A stretch of DNA of 59,883 nt from Ralstonia sp. 25mfcol4.1 (GTDB lineage Bacteria; Pseudomonadota; Gammaproteobacteria; Burkholderiales; Burkholderiaceae), in NCBI RefSeq assembly GCF_900104095.1, contig NZ_FNJO01000017.1, positions 63,703-123,585 of the forward strand, read 5' to 3'. Under the pieces are notes generated by a model. The model ran no database searches. It had not been told where the DNA came from and was given only the letters and a program-made list of their open reading frames with translations. Both the position numbers and the translations under genes were made by a program. The number at the start of each line of letters is the position of its first letter. The first letter of the stretch is position 1. Shown piece by piece: positions 1 through 9,371 of the stretch.

Positions 1-1
1 T

Positions 2-517
2 CAGCAGCAGGACGTCCAGCGGCAGGCGCAGGAGCGCCAGCGGCAGTTTGACCAGCAGCGCGCGCAACAGGAGCGTCAGCAGCAGGACATGCAGCGCCAG
101 GCGCAGATGCGCGATCAGCAGCAGCGGCAGATCCAGGAACAGCAACGCCAGCAGATGGAGCAGCAACGTCAGCAGGCCGTGCAACGCCAGCAACTGGACC
201 AGGCGCGCCAGTTCCAGGAACAGCAGCGGCAGCAGTTCGAGCAGCAGCGGCAACAGGCCGCGCAGCGCCAGCAGATGGAGCAGCAGCGTCAGGCGCAGGA
301 CCAGCAGCGGCGCGCGCAAGAGCAGCAGCAACAGATGCAGCAGCAACAGCGACAGGCGCAGGAACAGCAGCGACAGGTCCAGGAGCAACAGCGCCAGCAG
401 CAGGACCGGCAGCGGCAGTTCCAGGAACAGCAACGCCAGCAGCAACAGCAACAGCGGGCCCAGCAGGAACAGGCCCGCCATGCGCAGCAGCAGGCGCGTA
501 ACGACGAGCGGCGCTGA
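2..517 (+). CDS. Gln/Arg-rich repeat protein, C-terminal part (5' end outside window)
   Basis: The reading frame is open from the left edge and stops at a TGA at 515-517, giving 171 visible residues. Almost the whole segment is Gln, Arg and Glu in short units such as QEQQRQ and QQRQQ, with no Cys or Trp and hardly any hydrophobic residues. Such sequence is expected to form a long charged coiled coil or a disordered tail. Many proteobacterial envelope proteins end in Q-rich tails of this kind, but the N-terminal domain that would identify this one lies upstream. A clear hairpin terminator follows 20 bases after the stop, so this is the last gene of its transcription unit. The function is not known from what is visible. 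Confidence 0.75.
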   Translation, partial: QQQDVQRQAQERQRQFDQQRAQQERQQQDMQRQAQMRDQQQRQIQEQQRQQMEQQRQQAVQRQQLDQARQFQEQQRQQFEQQRQQAAQRQQMEQQRQAQDQQRRAQEQQQQMQQQQRQAQEQQRQVQEQQRQQQDRQRQFQEQQRQQQQQQRAQQEQARHAQQQARNDERR

Positions 518-537
518 TCGCCGGCTGCGGCAAAGAC

Positions 538-575
538 AAAGGGCGTCCGGTTGTGCCGGACGCCCTTCGTTTCTC
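538..575 (+). terminator. Rho-independent terminator after the Gln-rich gene
   Basis: Perfect 10-bp arms GGGCGTCCGG (541-550) and CCGGACGCCC (556-565) enclose a 5-nt loop. A T-rich run TTCGTTT follows. The sequence before the left arm is A-rich, so the hairpin could also work for the minus-strand receptor gene ending at 695. Confidence 0.85.
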
Positions 576-648
576 TCCACTTACGTTTTATTTTTAGACT
601 GCTACGTCAGTGCTGGCATGCCCGCCAGCCGGGTACGGCTCCCTCCGC

Positions 649-672
649 CTCTCTCTCTCTCTCTCTCTCTCT
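649..672. repeat. (CT)12 dinucleotide repeat
   Basis: There are twelve uninterrupted CT units between the terminator and the 3' end of the ABC receptor gene. The tract is not inside a recognised coding region. Its length could vary by slippage, but no gene start lies close enough for an obvious phase-variation role. Confidence 0.9.
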
Positions 673-694
673 TCCTTGCGGTATTGCTGCGTCT

Positions 695-1867
695 CTACTT
701 GGCCAGTTCCGACAGCCGCACCGGCTCGATCTTGCCTTTCTGGACCCAACCCACGACGGTATCGGCCACCGAGCCGCCCTTGGCGTCGATGCCGTCCACC
801 TCGTTCGGGTTCACTTCCTTGGGCAGCGCCTTCACCGCGTCGGGCATCTTGGCCCGGATTGCCGCGGCGTCGGTGGTGGTGCCGGCCAGCTTCATCGCGT
901 TGGCCAGCGCCCAGGTCATCGTGTAGTTCAGCGACATCTCCGTGGTGGCGTCGCGGCCGTCGTGCAGCTTCTTGTAGCGGGCGTTGTAGGCCTGCGCGGC
1001 CGGACGGGCATCGTTGACCAGCGGCATCACGCCGATCGAGCCTTCCAGCATGGCCAGGCCGTTCGTGACCTTGGCCATCTCGTCCATCTTGGCCTGGTCC
1101 ATGATGATGAAGCCGCCCTTGAAGCCCAGCTCGCGGGCCTGCTTGACGACCAGCGCGGTCGGCTCGGACGGGCCGCCCACGAACATCACGTCGGGTTTGT
1201 CGGCGATGGCGCGCGACACGCCGGTGTAGAAGTCCGTGGCCTTGGTGTACGACATCGGATTGTTGCCCACGACCTTGCCGCCGGCACCTTCCCAGGCTGG
1301 TACGAACGCCTGCACCCAGGCTTTGGCGTAGTCGTGATCGGCGGGCACCATGGCCACGTTCTTGCCGTAGCGCTTCATCTGCGCCTTCACGAACGGTTCG
1401 ATATAGCCGGTGTAGGCCGGCGGGATACGGATCGTGAGCTTGTTGCCGGCGTCGGTGATGCGCGGCACGCTCGAATAGGCCATGACCAGGAATTTTTCCT
1501 GCTCGTTGAAAGCCTGCAGCGCGAAAATGCCACCCGAGTGCGGCACGAACACGGCCGGCGTCTTGTGCTGCTGCACCAGCCGGCGCGCGTTGATGGCGGC
1601 TTCGGCCGGCGCGTACTTGTCGTCCAGCGCCACCACTTCGAGCTTCACCTTCTTGCCGCCCACCTGCAGGCCGGCCGCATTGATTTCATCCACGGCCATC
1701 TGGATGCCGGACAGCACGTTCTTGCCATAGAGCGCGGCGCCCCCGGACAGCGGACCCGTGTAGCCGATCTTGACCACCTCCTGCGCCAGGGCCGGCGACG
1801 AGGCGACGATGGCGGCGGCTGCGCAGGCGGCCAGCGCGAAGAAACGACCCAATGTCTTCTGTTGCAT
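695..1867 (-). CDS. livK: Periplasmic receptor of a branched-chain amino acid-type ABC transporter
   Basis: This 390-residue protein is a type I periplasmic binding protein of the LivJ/LivK (HAAT) family. It has a typical Sec signal peptide, with an Ala-rich core and likely cleavage after ALA near residue 28. The mature N-terminus reads VKIGYTGPLSGG, the classic start of this family. The ATG is preceded by AAAGGAGACAACAC, a strong ribosome-binding site. It lies downstream of livH-livM-livG-livF on the same strand, about 80 bases after livF, with a palindromic repeat in between. It should deliver a solute to that permease. In Burkholderiales such receptors often bind aromatic or short organic acids or amides rather than leucine, so the ligand is uncertain. 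Confidence 0.9.
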   Translation of the reverse strand: MQQKTLGRFFALAACAAAAIVASSPALAQEVVKIGYTGPLSGGAALYGKNVLSGIQMAVDEINAAGLQVGGKKVKLEVVALDDKYAPAEAAINARRLVQQHKTPAVFVPHSGGIFALQAFNEQEKFLVMAYSSVPRITDAGNKLTIRIPPAYTGYIEPFVKAQMKRYGKNVAMVPADHDYAKAWVQAFVPAWEGAGGKVVGNNPMSYTKATDFYTGVSRAIADKPDVMFVGGPSEPTALVVKQARELGFKGGFIIMDQAKMDEMAKVTNGLAMLEGSIGVMPLVNDARPAAQAYNARYKKLHDGRDATTEMSLNYTMTWALANAMKLAGTTTDAAAIRAKMPDAVKALPKEVNPNEVDGIDAKGGSVADTVVGWVQKGKIEPVRLSELAK

Positions 1868-1905
1868 GTGTTGTCTCCTTTGGATTCTATTGCTTACGCT
1901 TTTCG

Positions 1906-1935
1906 CTCCCCTCTCCCGCAGGCGGGAGAGGGGAG
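1906..1935. repeat. Intergenic REP-like perfect palindrome
   Basis: Perfect 14-bp arms CTCCCCTCTCCCGC and GCGGGAGAGGGGAG are separated by AG. It sits in the livF-livK gap. Related palindromes occur near 48.9, 49.03 and 53.58 kb in this window. In RNA it would form a very stable hairpin that could protect the upstream mRNA or uncouple livK expression from the permease genes. Confidence 0.85.
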
Positions 1936-1945
1936 AACATCAACC

Positions 1946-2639
1946 TTACCCGCCGATATACGCCTTGCGAATCCCTTCGTCCTTCAGCAGTGCGTCGCGG
2001 TCGCCTTCCATCACGATGCGGCCGCTTTCGATGACATAGGCGCGATGGGCGATGCCAAGCGCCGCGTAGGCGTTCTGTTCCGCCAGCAGCACGGTCGTGC
2101 CGGCGCGGTTGATGCGCTGGATCACCTCGAACATCTGCTTGACCACCAGCGGTGCCAGCCCCAGCGACGGTTCGTCGAGCAGCAGCGCGCGGGGGCGGCC
2201 CATCAGCGCGCGACCCAGTGCCACCATCTGCTGCTGCCCGCCGGACAGCGAGCCGGCCGGGTCGTCCTTCTTCTGGCGCAGGATCGGGAACATCTCGTAG
2301 ACCTCTTCCAGCGTGGTGCGGATGCCGCTCCGGTCGCTCCGGTGCACGTAGGCGCCCAGCGTCAGGTTCTTCTCGACGCTCATGGCCGGGAACAGCTTGC
2401 GGCCCTCGGGGCAATGCACCAGCCCGGCCTGCACGATCTGCGATGGCTTCATGCCGCCCAGTTCGCGGCCGTCGAAGCGCATGCTGCCGCCGCTGGTGCG
2501 GTGGATGCCGCTCATCGCCAGGAAGATCGAACTCTTGCCTGCGCCGTTGGCGCCCAGCAGCACCACCAGTTCGCCGGCCCTGGCGTGCAGCGTGATGTTG
2601 TCCAGCGCGCGGAAGCTGCCGTACGACAGCGAGACACGT

Positions 2640-2653
<14 letters not shown>
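1946..2653 (-). CDS. livF: Branched-chain amino acid-type ABC transporter ATPase LivF
   Basis: This 235-residue cytoplasmic ATPase has a Walker A motif GANGAGKS near residue 37, an ABC signature LSGGQQQM, and a Walker B ending LLLDEPSLGL typical of LivF. I chose the ATG giving MLQLERVSLSYG, because the longer frame adds an Arg-rich N-terminus foreign to the family. The start overlaps the last 14 bases of livG, indicating translational coupling. It should pair with LivG to power the LivH-LivM permease. Confidence 0.93.
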
Positions 2654-3396
<743 letters not shown>

Positions 3397-3404
<8 letters not shown>

Positions 3405-4425
3405 TCTCGGCTCCGGGGCGGGTGGTGGGGACGGGGGCGGGCTGTGCCGCCCGTGCGGCGGCCAGCTGGCCACGGCGCTGCGCGGCGGCGCGACGGGCCT
3501 GGCGCTTGAGGTACGACCCCACGATGCCATCGGGCACGAAGATGATCAGCAGGATCAGCACCGGGCCGAATACCAGCATGCGGTAGTCCTGCAGGAATTG
3601 CAGGGTCTGCGTGACCCAGGGCACCAGCACGGCGCCCAGCAGCGGCCCAAGCAGCGTGCCGGTGCCGCCGACCAGCATCGACATCACCATGTCGAACGTG
3701 ATGTCGGTGCGGGCGATGTCCGGCCCGAGAAAGCGCACCTGGCCGGCATAGAGCGCGCCGGCGAATCCGGCATAGGCCACCGAGAGCACGAACGACAGCA
3801 CCTTGGTGCGCATCAGGTTGATGCCCAGTGCCTCGGCCAGCGCGTCGCTGTTGCGCACGGCCATGAAGCTGCGGCCCAGCAGCGATCCCACGATCCGGTG
3901 CATCACGAACGTGCCGACCGCCAGGAAGAACAGCACCAGGTAGTACTGCGCTTGCACGCTGTCGAACGCAACCGGTCCGATCGAGGCCGGCACCGGGATG
4001 CCGATCAGGCCCACCGCGCCGTGCGTCAGCCCTTCCCACTTTTCGATGATCAGGTAGATGATGTAGCCCACACAGAGCGTGAAGATCGAGAAGTAATGGC
4101 CCTTCAGGCGCAGCGAGACCACACCGACGCCGTACCCCAGCACCATGCAGACCACGCCCGACAGCGCGAAGGCCAGCCAGAAGGGCAGCTGGTGGTCGAC
4201 GGTCAGGATGCCCAGCGTATAGGCGCCGATGGCCATGAATCCGCCGTGCGCGAGGTTGAGCTGGCCCGTGTAGCCGGTCAGCAGGTTCAGCCCGAGCGTG
4301 GCGATGGCGGTGATGAACGCCAGCGTCATCACGGTCAGGAAGTAGCTGTTCGGGACCACCAGCGGGAACGCGATGGCGGCCGCCAGCAGCAGCGCCCAGC
4401 CCGTCTTGCCTTGCAGTGCTTTCAT
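3397..4425 (-). CDS. livM: Branched-chain amino acid-type ABC transporter permease LivM
   Basis: This 342-residue polytopic inner-membrane permease has many hydrophobic segments. Near residue 47 it carries the family motif LNLLTGYTGQLNLAHGGFMAIGAY, shown here in shortened form as TGYTGQLNLAHGGFMAIGAY. A second conserved part is the GGTGTLLGPLLGA segment near residue 255. It follows livH by 13 bases and overlaps livG. The last 30 residues are rich in Ala, Arg and Pro and are probably a cytoplasmic tail. Confidence 0.93.
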
Positions 4426-4438
4426 GTCGGTGTCCTCC

Positions 4439-5302
4439 TCAGGCGGCGCGGCCGGCGAACAGGCCCTGCGGACGCACCGACAGGATGATCACGAGCAGCA
4501 GAAACGCGATGATGTCCTTGTAGTCGGTGGAGATGTAGAAGCCACCGAAGCTTTCGGCCATGCCGATGATCAGCCCGCCGACAATGGCGCCGGGAATGCT
4601 GCCCATGCCGCCCAGGATGATGATCACGAACGCCTTGGTAATGACCAGGTTGCCCATGCTCGGGTACACCAGGTTGATCGGCGCGTAGAGCGTGGCAGCA
4701 ATCGCGGCCAGCGCCCCGGAGATGGCAAAAACCAGCAGCGTCACGCGCGTGGCGTCGATGCCGACCAGCGCCGCGCCTTCGCGGTTCTGCGCCATGGCAA
4801 CGATCGTCGAGCCGGTGACCGTGCGCGTCAGGAACAGGTGCAGCAGCACCATGAGCCCGAACGCGGCGACGATGATCAGCACGCGCTGCAGCGGCGCGGT
4901 GAGGCCGAAGATGTCCACCATCTGGCCGTAGGGCGTGGGCATGCGATGGAAATCGGCACCCCACAGCGCCTGCGCGCCGGCTTCAAGAAACAGCAGGATG
5001 CCGATGGCGGCGATCATGTCGTGGATCTCGGGCGCATTGCGCAGCGGATGAAAGACCAGGCGGTCCGCCAGCATCGACAGCATGGCCACGACCGCCGCCG
5101 CGGCCAGCATGGCCAGCCAGTAGTTCAGGCCGAGCGTGGTCATCGCGTAGTACGACACGTACGCACCGGCCATGTACAACGCGCCATGCGCGAAGTTGGG
5201 CACGTGCAGGATGCCGTAGACAAGGGTTAGTCCCAATGCCACCAGGCTGTAGACGCCGCCCAGTGTGAGACCGTTGAGGAACTGCTGGAAAAACAATGCC
5301 AT
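4439..5302 (-). CDS. livH: Branched-chain amino acid-type ABC transporter permease LivH
   Basis: This 287-residue permease begins MALFFQQFLNGLTLGGVYSL, the usual LivH N-terminus, and is rich in membrane helices. The conserved GGMGSIPGAIVGG loop is near residue 220. The chosen ATG follows AGGAGACAACGC; a longer frame upstream has polar sequence and no ribosome-binding site. It is the first gene of the livHMGF-receptor operon, so the operon promoter should lie in 5303-5854. Confidence 0.93.
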   Translation of the reverse strand: MALFFQQFLNGLTLGGVYSLVALGLTLVYGILHVPNFAHGALYMAGAYVSYYAMTTLGLNYWLAMLAAAAVVAMLSMLADRLVFHPLRNAPEIHDMIAAIGILLFLEAGAQALWGADFHRMPTPYGQMVDIFGLTAPLQRVLIIVAAFGLMVLLHLFLTRTVTGSTIVAMAQNREGAALVGIDATRVTLLVFAISGALAAIAATLYAPINLVYPSMGNLVITKAFVIIILGGMGSIPGAIVGGLIIGMAESFGGFYISTDYKDIIAFLLLVIILSVRPQGLFAGRAA

Positions 5303-5854
5303 GCGTTGTCTCCTTGCGATGGTGTGCCGTGACGTCACCCGCGCTGTGTCCGACGCCGTGTCGCGTTCTCGCACGGTCGTTCGTTTTCGGCGACTTTGCA
5401 TAGCGTTTCAGCGAGCGTCAAGCAATCGGACGTAGTATTCCGATACGCGAAATAGCCAGCCCGCATCCCGCCTTGCCACGTCGGTAAATTCCCTGATTTC
5501 AGTGTGCAAGTGGCTCGGTGGGCGGACGCCTGGGCCTTATTTGCGCCGCCTATGACACGTATGTCTTCACTGCATGGGCAGGCCCGGGAAAACCCCGGGG
5601 GAAGGACGCGCCGCGCCTTAAAGAATTTCTGATATCCAGTCCCAGTTGATTGCACCCAGTGAGTGTTGGGGAGCCAGTGTCGCGAGGTCGCTCGGGGGAC
5701 GGGAATCGTAGCCGTCTGGATTTTGCCCACGCGCCGGGTTGCACCGTCGCGGAATGGCGACTTCTTCCTTCGGTCCATGAACGGTACTTCTGACGGACAT
5801 GTTTTCGCTACATAGCGACGTGCATCGGGCACGGAAACTGATATCAATCGCACC
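5303..5854. promoter_or_regulatory. Divergent control region between livH and the IclR-type regulator
   Basis: This 552-base region separates livH (minus) from the IclR regulator (plus). I see no convincing gene here; open frames crossing it are Arg-rich antisense shadows. It contains one clean palindrome (5805-5818) and a weaker GTAT-n4-ATAC element near 5437. No confident -35/-10 boxes were picked. It should hold both promoters. Confidence 0.5.
5805..5818. promoter_or_regulatory. Candidate operator of the IclR-family regulator
   Basis: The sequence TCGCTACATAGCGA is two perfect 6-bp arms around CA, 36 bases upstream of the regulator start. Its position suits autoregulation, and IclR proteins bind such short palindromes. 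The assignment is inference. Confidence 0.4.
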
Positions 5855-6697
5855 ATGAAGCGCACGACCTCGATTCCGCAGCCGCCCGATTCCGCACTTG
5901 TGTCGTGCGAGGCCGCGCACGCGATGGATGGCGAGGACCGCAACTTCGTCACGGCGCTGGCGCGCGGGCTGGAACTGCTGCGGGCCTTTGGTCCGGACGA
6001 TGACTTCCTGGGCAACGCCGAATTGTCCCGGCGTACGGGTATTCCCCGCCCCACGGTCTCGCGGCTCACCTACACACTGGCCAGCGTCGGCTATCTCGTC
6101 TACGTGGAAGACCAGGAAAAGTACCGCATCGGCCAGGGTGCGATGCTGCCAGGACAGCGTTATCTGGCCGGCGCCGGCATCCGCAATATCGCGCAGCCGC
6201 TGATGCAGTCTCTTGCATTTGCGACGGGATGTACCGTGGCGCTGGCCGCGCCCGATCGGCACGACATGCTCTACCTGGAGGTCTGCCAGCCGCGTGGCGC
6301 GCTGGTCATGCGGCTTACGCCGGGATCGCGCTTGCCGATGGCGACGTCTGCCATCGGCCGCGCCTGGCTGGCGGGGCTGCCCGCGCCGCGGCGTACGGCC
6401 GTGATGACCGAACTGGAACGCCAGCACGGCACGCGCTGGCCCGGTGTGCGGACGCGTCTCGAACGCGCCATGCGCGAGCACGCGCGCCGTGGTTTCTGCG
6501 TGGCCCATGCCGAGTGGGACAGGTCGGTCAGCGGCGCGGCGGCGCCCGTCCGGCTGGCGGATGGCTCCGAAGTGCTGTCGATCAATATCGGCGGCGCGTC
6601 GACGCGGCTGTCTCCTGAAGTCCTCGAAGGCAACCTTGGGCCGCGCATTCGTGAGCTGGCCGACACACTTGCAACGCGGCTGTGGCAACCCGCGTGA
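5855..6697 (+). CDS. IclR-family transcriptional regulator
   Basis: This 280-residue regulator has the N-terminal winged helix of IclR proteins at about residues 30-90 (ALARGLELLRAF, then the helix-turn-helix around ELSRRTGIPRPTVSRL). A C-terminal effector-binding domain of about 170 residues follows. The first 25 residues are a non-conserved extension and the ribosome-binding site is weak, so an ATG at 5924 is an alternative start. It sits divergent to the liv operon and 30 bases upstream of an SDR and Bug receptor pair. It probably controls one or both in response to the substrate. Confidence 0.88.
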   Translation: MKRTTSIPQPPDSALVSCEAAHAMDGEDRNFVTALARGLELLRAFGPDDDFLGNAELSRRTGIPRPTVSRLTYTLASVGYLVYVEDQEKYRIGQGAMLPGQRYLAGAGIRNIAQPLMQSLAFATGCTVALAAPDRHDMLYLEVCQPRGALVMRLTPGSRLPMATSAIGRAWLAGLPAPRRTAVMTELERQHGTRWPGVRTRLERAMREHARRGFCVAHAEWDRSVSGAAAPVRLADGSEVLSINIGGASTRLSPEVLEGNLGPRIRELADTLATRLWQPA

Positions 6698-6727
6698 CCA
6701 GATTCTGAAAACGAGAGGGAGATATCG

Positions 6728-7540
6728 ATGGAGATTCGTAACAAGACGGTGATCGTGACGGGCGGCGGTACGGGCATCGGCCGTGCGCTGGTGCTGGCGT
6801 TTGCCAGGGCCGGCGCCCGCGGCGTGGCCGTGGCCGACATCGATGCCGCTGGCGCCGCACAGGTGGCTGCCGAAGCGGCGGCTGCCGCGCCGCAGTGCCA
6901 GGTGTTCTCGCAGCGGGTGGACGTGGCCGATGCCGCCGCGGTGCAAGGCCTGGTCGATACCGCCGCGCAACGCTTTGGGCAGGTCGACGTCTTCTGCTCG
7001 AACGCAGGCATCATCCTGCGCAAGGGGCTGGAGGCATCCGCCGAAGAGTGGCAGCGAATCTGGGACATCAACGTCATGGCCCATATCCACGCCGCCAAGG
7101 CCGTGCTGCCGCAGATGCTGGAGCGCGGCGACGGCTATCTGGTCAATACGGTGTCTGCCGCCGGCCTGTTGTCGCAGATCGGCTCGGCGCCGTATGCCGT
7201 GACCAAGCACGCGGCCATCGGCTTTGCCGAGTGGCTGTCGATCACATATGGCGACCGTGGCATCAAGGTGAGCTGCATCTGCCCGCAGGGCGTGCAGACG
7301 AAGATGCTGTTCGGCGAGGACGGCGAGCGCAAGGGGTTCCTGCAGGCGGGTTCGGTCACGCCGGAGCACGTGGCCGAGAAGACACTGGAGGGCATGGCTG
7401 CCGAGAACTTCCTGGTGCTGCCGCATCCCGAGGTGTTGGAATACTATCGCCGCAAGGGCCAGGACTACGATCGCTGGTTGCGCGGCATGCGTCGCCTGCA
7501 CGACCAGGTGTCGAAGGAATTCGGCAATATCGCCGTGTAG
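6728..7540 (+). CDS. Short-chain dehydrogenase/reductase (SDR)
   Basis: This 270-residue NAD(P)-dependent oxidoreductase carries the SDR glycine motif TGGGTGIG at residues 11-18, SNAG at 91-94, and the catalytic Ser143, Tyr156 and Lys160. A GAGGGAGA ribosome-binding site precedes the ATG. It follows the IclR gene and precedes a Bug-type receptor, which suggests oxidation or reduction of an imported hydroxy or keto compound. The substrate cannot be deduced. Confidence 0.9.
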   Translation: MEIRNKTVIVTGGGTGIGRALVLAFARAGARGVAVADIDAAGAAQVAAEAAAAAPQCQVFSQRVDVADAAAVQGLVDTAAQRFGQVDVFCSNAGIILRKGLEASAEEWQRIWDINVMAHIHAAKAVLPQMLERGDGYLVNTVSAAGLLSQIGSAPYAVTKHAAIGFAEWLSITYGDRGIKVSCICPQGVQTKMLFGEDGERKGFLQAGSVTPEHVAEKTLEGMAAENFLVLPHPEVLEYYRRKGQDYDRWLRGMRRLHDQVSKEFGNIAV

Positions 7541-7590
7541 TCGCAGGGCAAACCAGTATCTAAATAAAAAACGATTCAGGAGACAGAATC

Positions 7591-8586
7591 ATGCGTGCTC
7601 GAATGATCCGGCGCCGTCAGGTGCTGGGGGCGCTGGCCGCCACGGCCACTCTGGCCGCCGTGTTCGCCGCGCCTGCCGCGCAGGCCGCCGACGCTTACCC
7701 GACGAAGCCCGTCCGCATCGTGGTAGGTTTTCCGAGTGGCGGCGCACCCGATATCCTGGCACGCATCTTTTCCGAAAAATTTTCGCTGGGCCAGCCGGTA
7801 GTGGTCGACAACAAGCCCGGTGCCGGCGGCAATATCGGCGGCGAGGCAGTGGCCCATGCCGCGCCGGACGGCTACACGCTGGCCATGGGCACGGTGGGCA
7901 CGCATTCGATCAACGGCGCGCTCTACAGCAAGATGCCGTATGACATGGTGAAGGATTTCACGCCGGTGATCCTGGTGGCATCGACACCCAACGTGCTCGT
8001 CGTGCACCCGTCGGTGCCGGCGAAAAACGTCCAGGAACTGATCGCACTGGCCAAGTCGAAGCCGGGGCAGCTGACGTTCGGCACGCCGGGCGTCGGTACG
8101 TCGCTGCATGTGGCGGGCGAGCTGTTCAACACCATGGCCGGCACCAAGATCGTCCACGTGCCGTACAAGGGGCGGGCCATGGCCATTCCAGACCTGCTGG
8201 GCGGCCATATCACGATGATGTTCGACAACCTGCCCTCGGCATTGCCGGTGGTGAAGGAGGGCAAGCTGCGTGCCCTGGGGGTGACCAGTGCGCAGCGATC
8301 GGCGTCCGCGCCGGACATTCCCACCATCGCGGAACAGGGCTTGCCCGGTTATGAAGCCACCTCGTGGTTCGCGATCTTCGCGCCGGCCCACACGCCAAAG
8401 GACGTGGTGGCAAAGCTCAACACCGAGCTGAACCGTATCTTCACGCTGCCCGACGTCCAGGCCAAGCTCAAGACGCTGGGCCTCGATCCCTTGCTGGGCA
8501 CGCCTGACAAGCTCGCCGACTACCAGCGCAGCGAGATTGCCAAGTGGGCCAAGGTCGTCAAGGAATCCGGCGCGAAGGCCGAGTAA
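7591..8586 (+). CDS. Bug-type tripartite tricarboxylate transporter receptor (TctC family)
   Basis: This 331-residue periplasmic binding protein has a signal peptide starting with a basic MRARMIRRRQVLG segment, possibly Tat-like, and cleaved near AQA. The mature start AYPTKPVRIVVGFPSGG and the later PGAGGNIG motif are diagnostic of the Bug family. AGGAGACAGAATC before the ATG supports this start. No TctA or TctB membrane components are nearby, the usual situation for the expanded Bug families of Burkholderiales. The ligand is presumably a carboxylate handled by the adjacent SDR. Confidence 0.92.
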   Translation: MRARMIRRRQVLGALAATATLAAVFAAPAAQAADAYPTKPVRIVVGFPSGGAPDILARIFSEKFSLGQPVVVDNKPGAGGNIGGEAVAHAAPDGYTLAMGTVGTHSINGALYSKMPYDMVKDFTPVILVASTPNVLVVHPSVPAKNVQELIALAKSKPGQLTFGTPGVGTSLHVAGELFNTMAGTKIVHVPYKGRAMAIPDLLGGHITMMFDNLPSALPVVKEGKLRALGVTSAQRSASAPDIPTIAEQGLPGYEATSWFAIFAPAHTPKDVVAKLNTELNRIFTLPDVQAKLKTLGLDPLLGTPDKLADYQRSEIAKWAKVVKESGAKAE

Positions 8587-8615
8587 CGACACGGAGCCAC
8601 GGCGGCGGCTAGCGG

Positions 8616-9371
8616 TCAGAGGGCTCGCGCCGCCGCGCCAGTCTGCGGACGAAAGCGGTAGCCCACTTTGGGCACCGCCGACACGCAACTGTCCAGGCCC
8701 AACGGATGCAACGCGCGCCGCAGCCGCGACACCAGTTGCGTCAGGCAGTTTTCATCCACCATCGCATCCGGCCCCCAGACCGCGGCAATGATCTGCTGCC
8801 GCGACATGACTTTCTCGCCGTGGTCCTTCAGCACGATCAGCAGCCGTAACTCAAAGCGCGTGAGCTTGGCGATGACGCCGTTGCACGAGATGATGCCCTG
8901 CGACTCGTCGATATGCAGCGCATCGCCGATATCCGAAAACGCCGAGACTGACGATGTGGATATCGGCATCCCCAGGCGCGCCAGCACGTGGGCCAGGCCT
9001 CGCGCCTGCTCCAGCGCGGAATCCACCGGCGGCACCGCTTCCGGTGCGGGCGGGACCGTGGTGGTGTACGGCACCGGAATGAACCGATAGCCCTGGCGCG
9101 GCACGGTCACGATATGGGCGTCCAGGCTGACCGGGCTCAGCGCCTTGCGCAGGCGGTACACCAGTTGCACCAGGTAAAGTTCGTCCACCAGTGCGGCGCG
9201 TTTCCCCCACACACCCTTGAGCAGGGAATCGCGAGATTTGACGGCGGCCTTGCCTTCCACCAGTAGTCGCAGCAGTTTCTTTTGCTGCCCGGTTATCTTC
9301 GCTACCACGCCGCCGCGTAATACACGGTCGGTGTCCCAATCAAAAAATACCGAATCGCTATTCCGGATCAT
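8616..9371 (-). CDS. Regulator with two tandem OmpR-type winged-helix domains and no receiver
   Basis: This 251-residue protein has two copies of the OmpR/PhoB C-terminal DNA-binding domain (Trans_reg_C type). The first copy, about residues 8-100, ends with LVQLVYRLRKAL and VPRQGYRFIP. The second, about residues 148-243, ends with LTQLVSRLRRALHP and VPKVGYRFRP. A Pro-rich linker of about 45 residues joins them. No receiver domain, membrane segment or sensor domain is visible. The ATG at 9371 follows a GGGG stretch; a GTG start at 9467 is less likely. It is divergent from the chitinase gene 604 bases away and is a candidate controller of it. The duplicated architecture suggests one monomer could bind two half-sites. 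Confidence 0.85.
   Translation of the reverse strand: MIRNSDSVFFDWDTDRVLRGGVVAKITGQQKKLLRLLVEGKAAVKSRDSLLKGVWGKRAALVDELYLVQLVYRLRKALSPVSLDAHIVTVPRQGYRFIPVPYTTTVPPAPEAVPPVDSALEQARGLAHVLARLGMPISTSSVSAFSDIGDALHIDESQGIISCNGVIAKLTRFELRLLIVLKDHGEKVMSRQQIIAAVWGPDAMVDENCLTQLVSRLRRALHPLGLDSCVSAVPKVGYRFRPQTGAAARAL

Noticed and set aside
5618..7501. A 627-codon minus-strand open frame
   Set aside because: It overlaps the IclR and SDR genes in antisense and has no recognisable domain.
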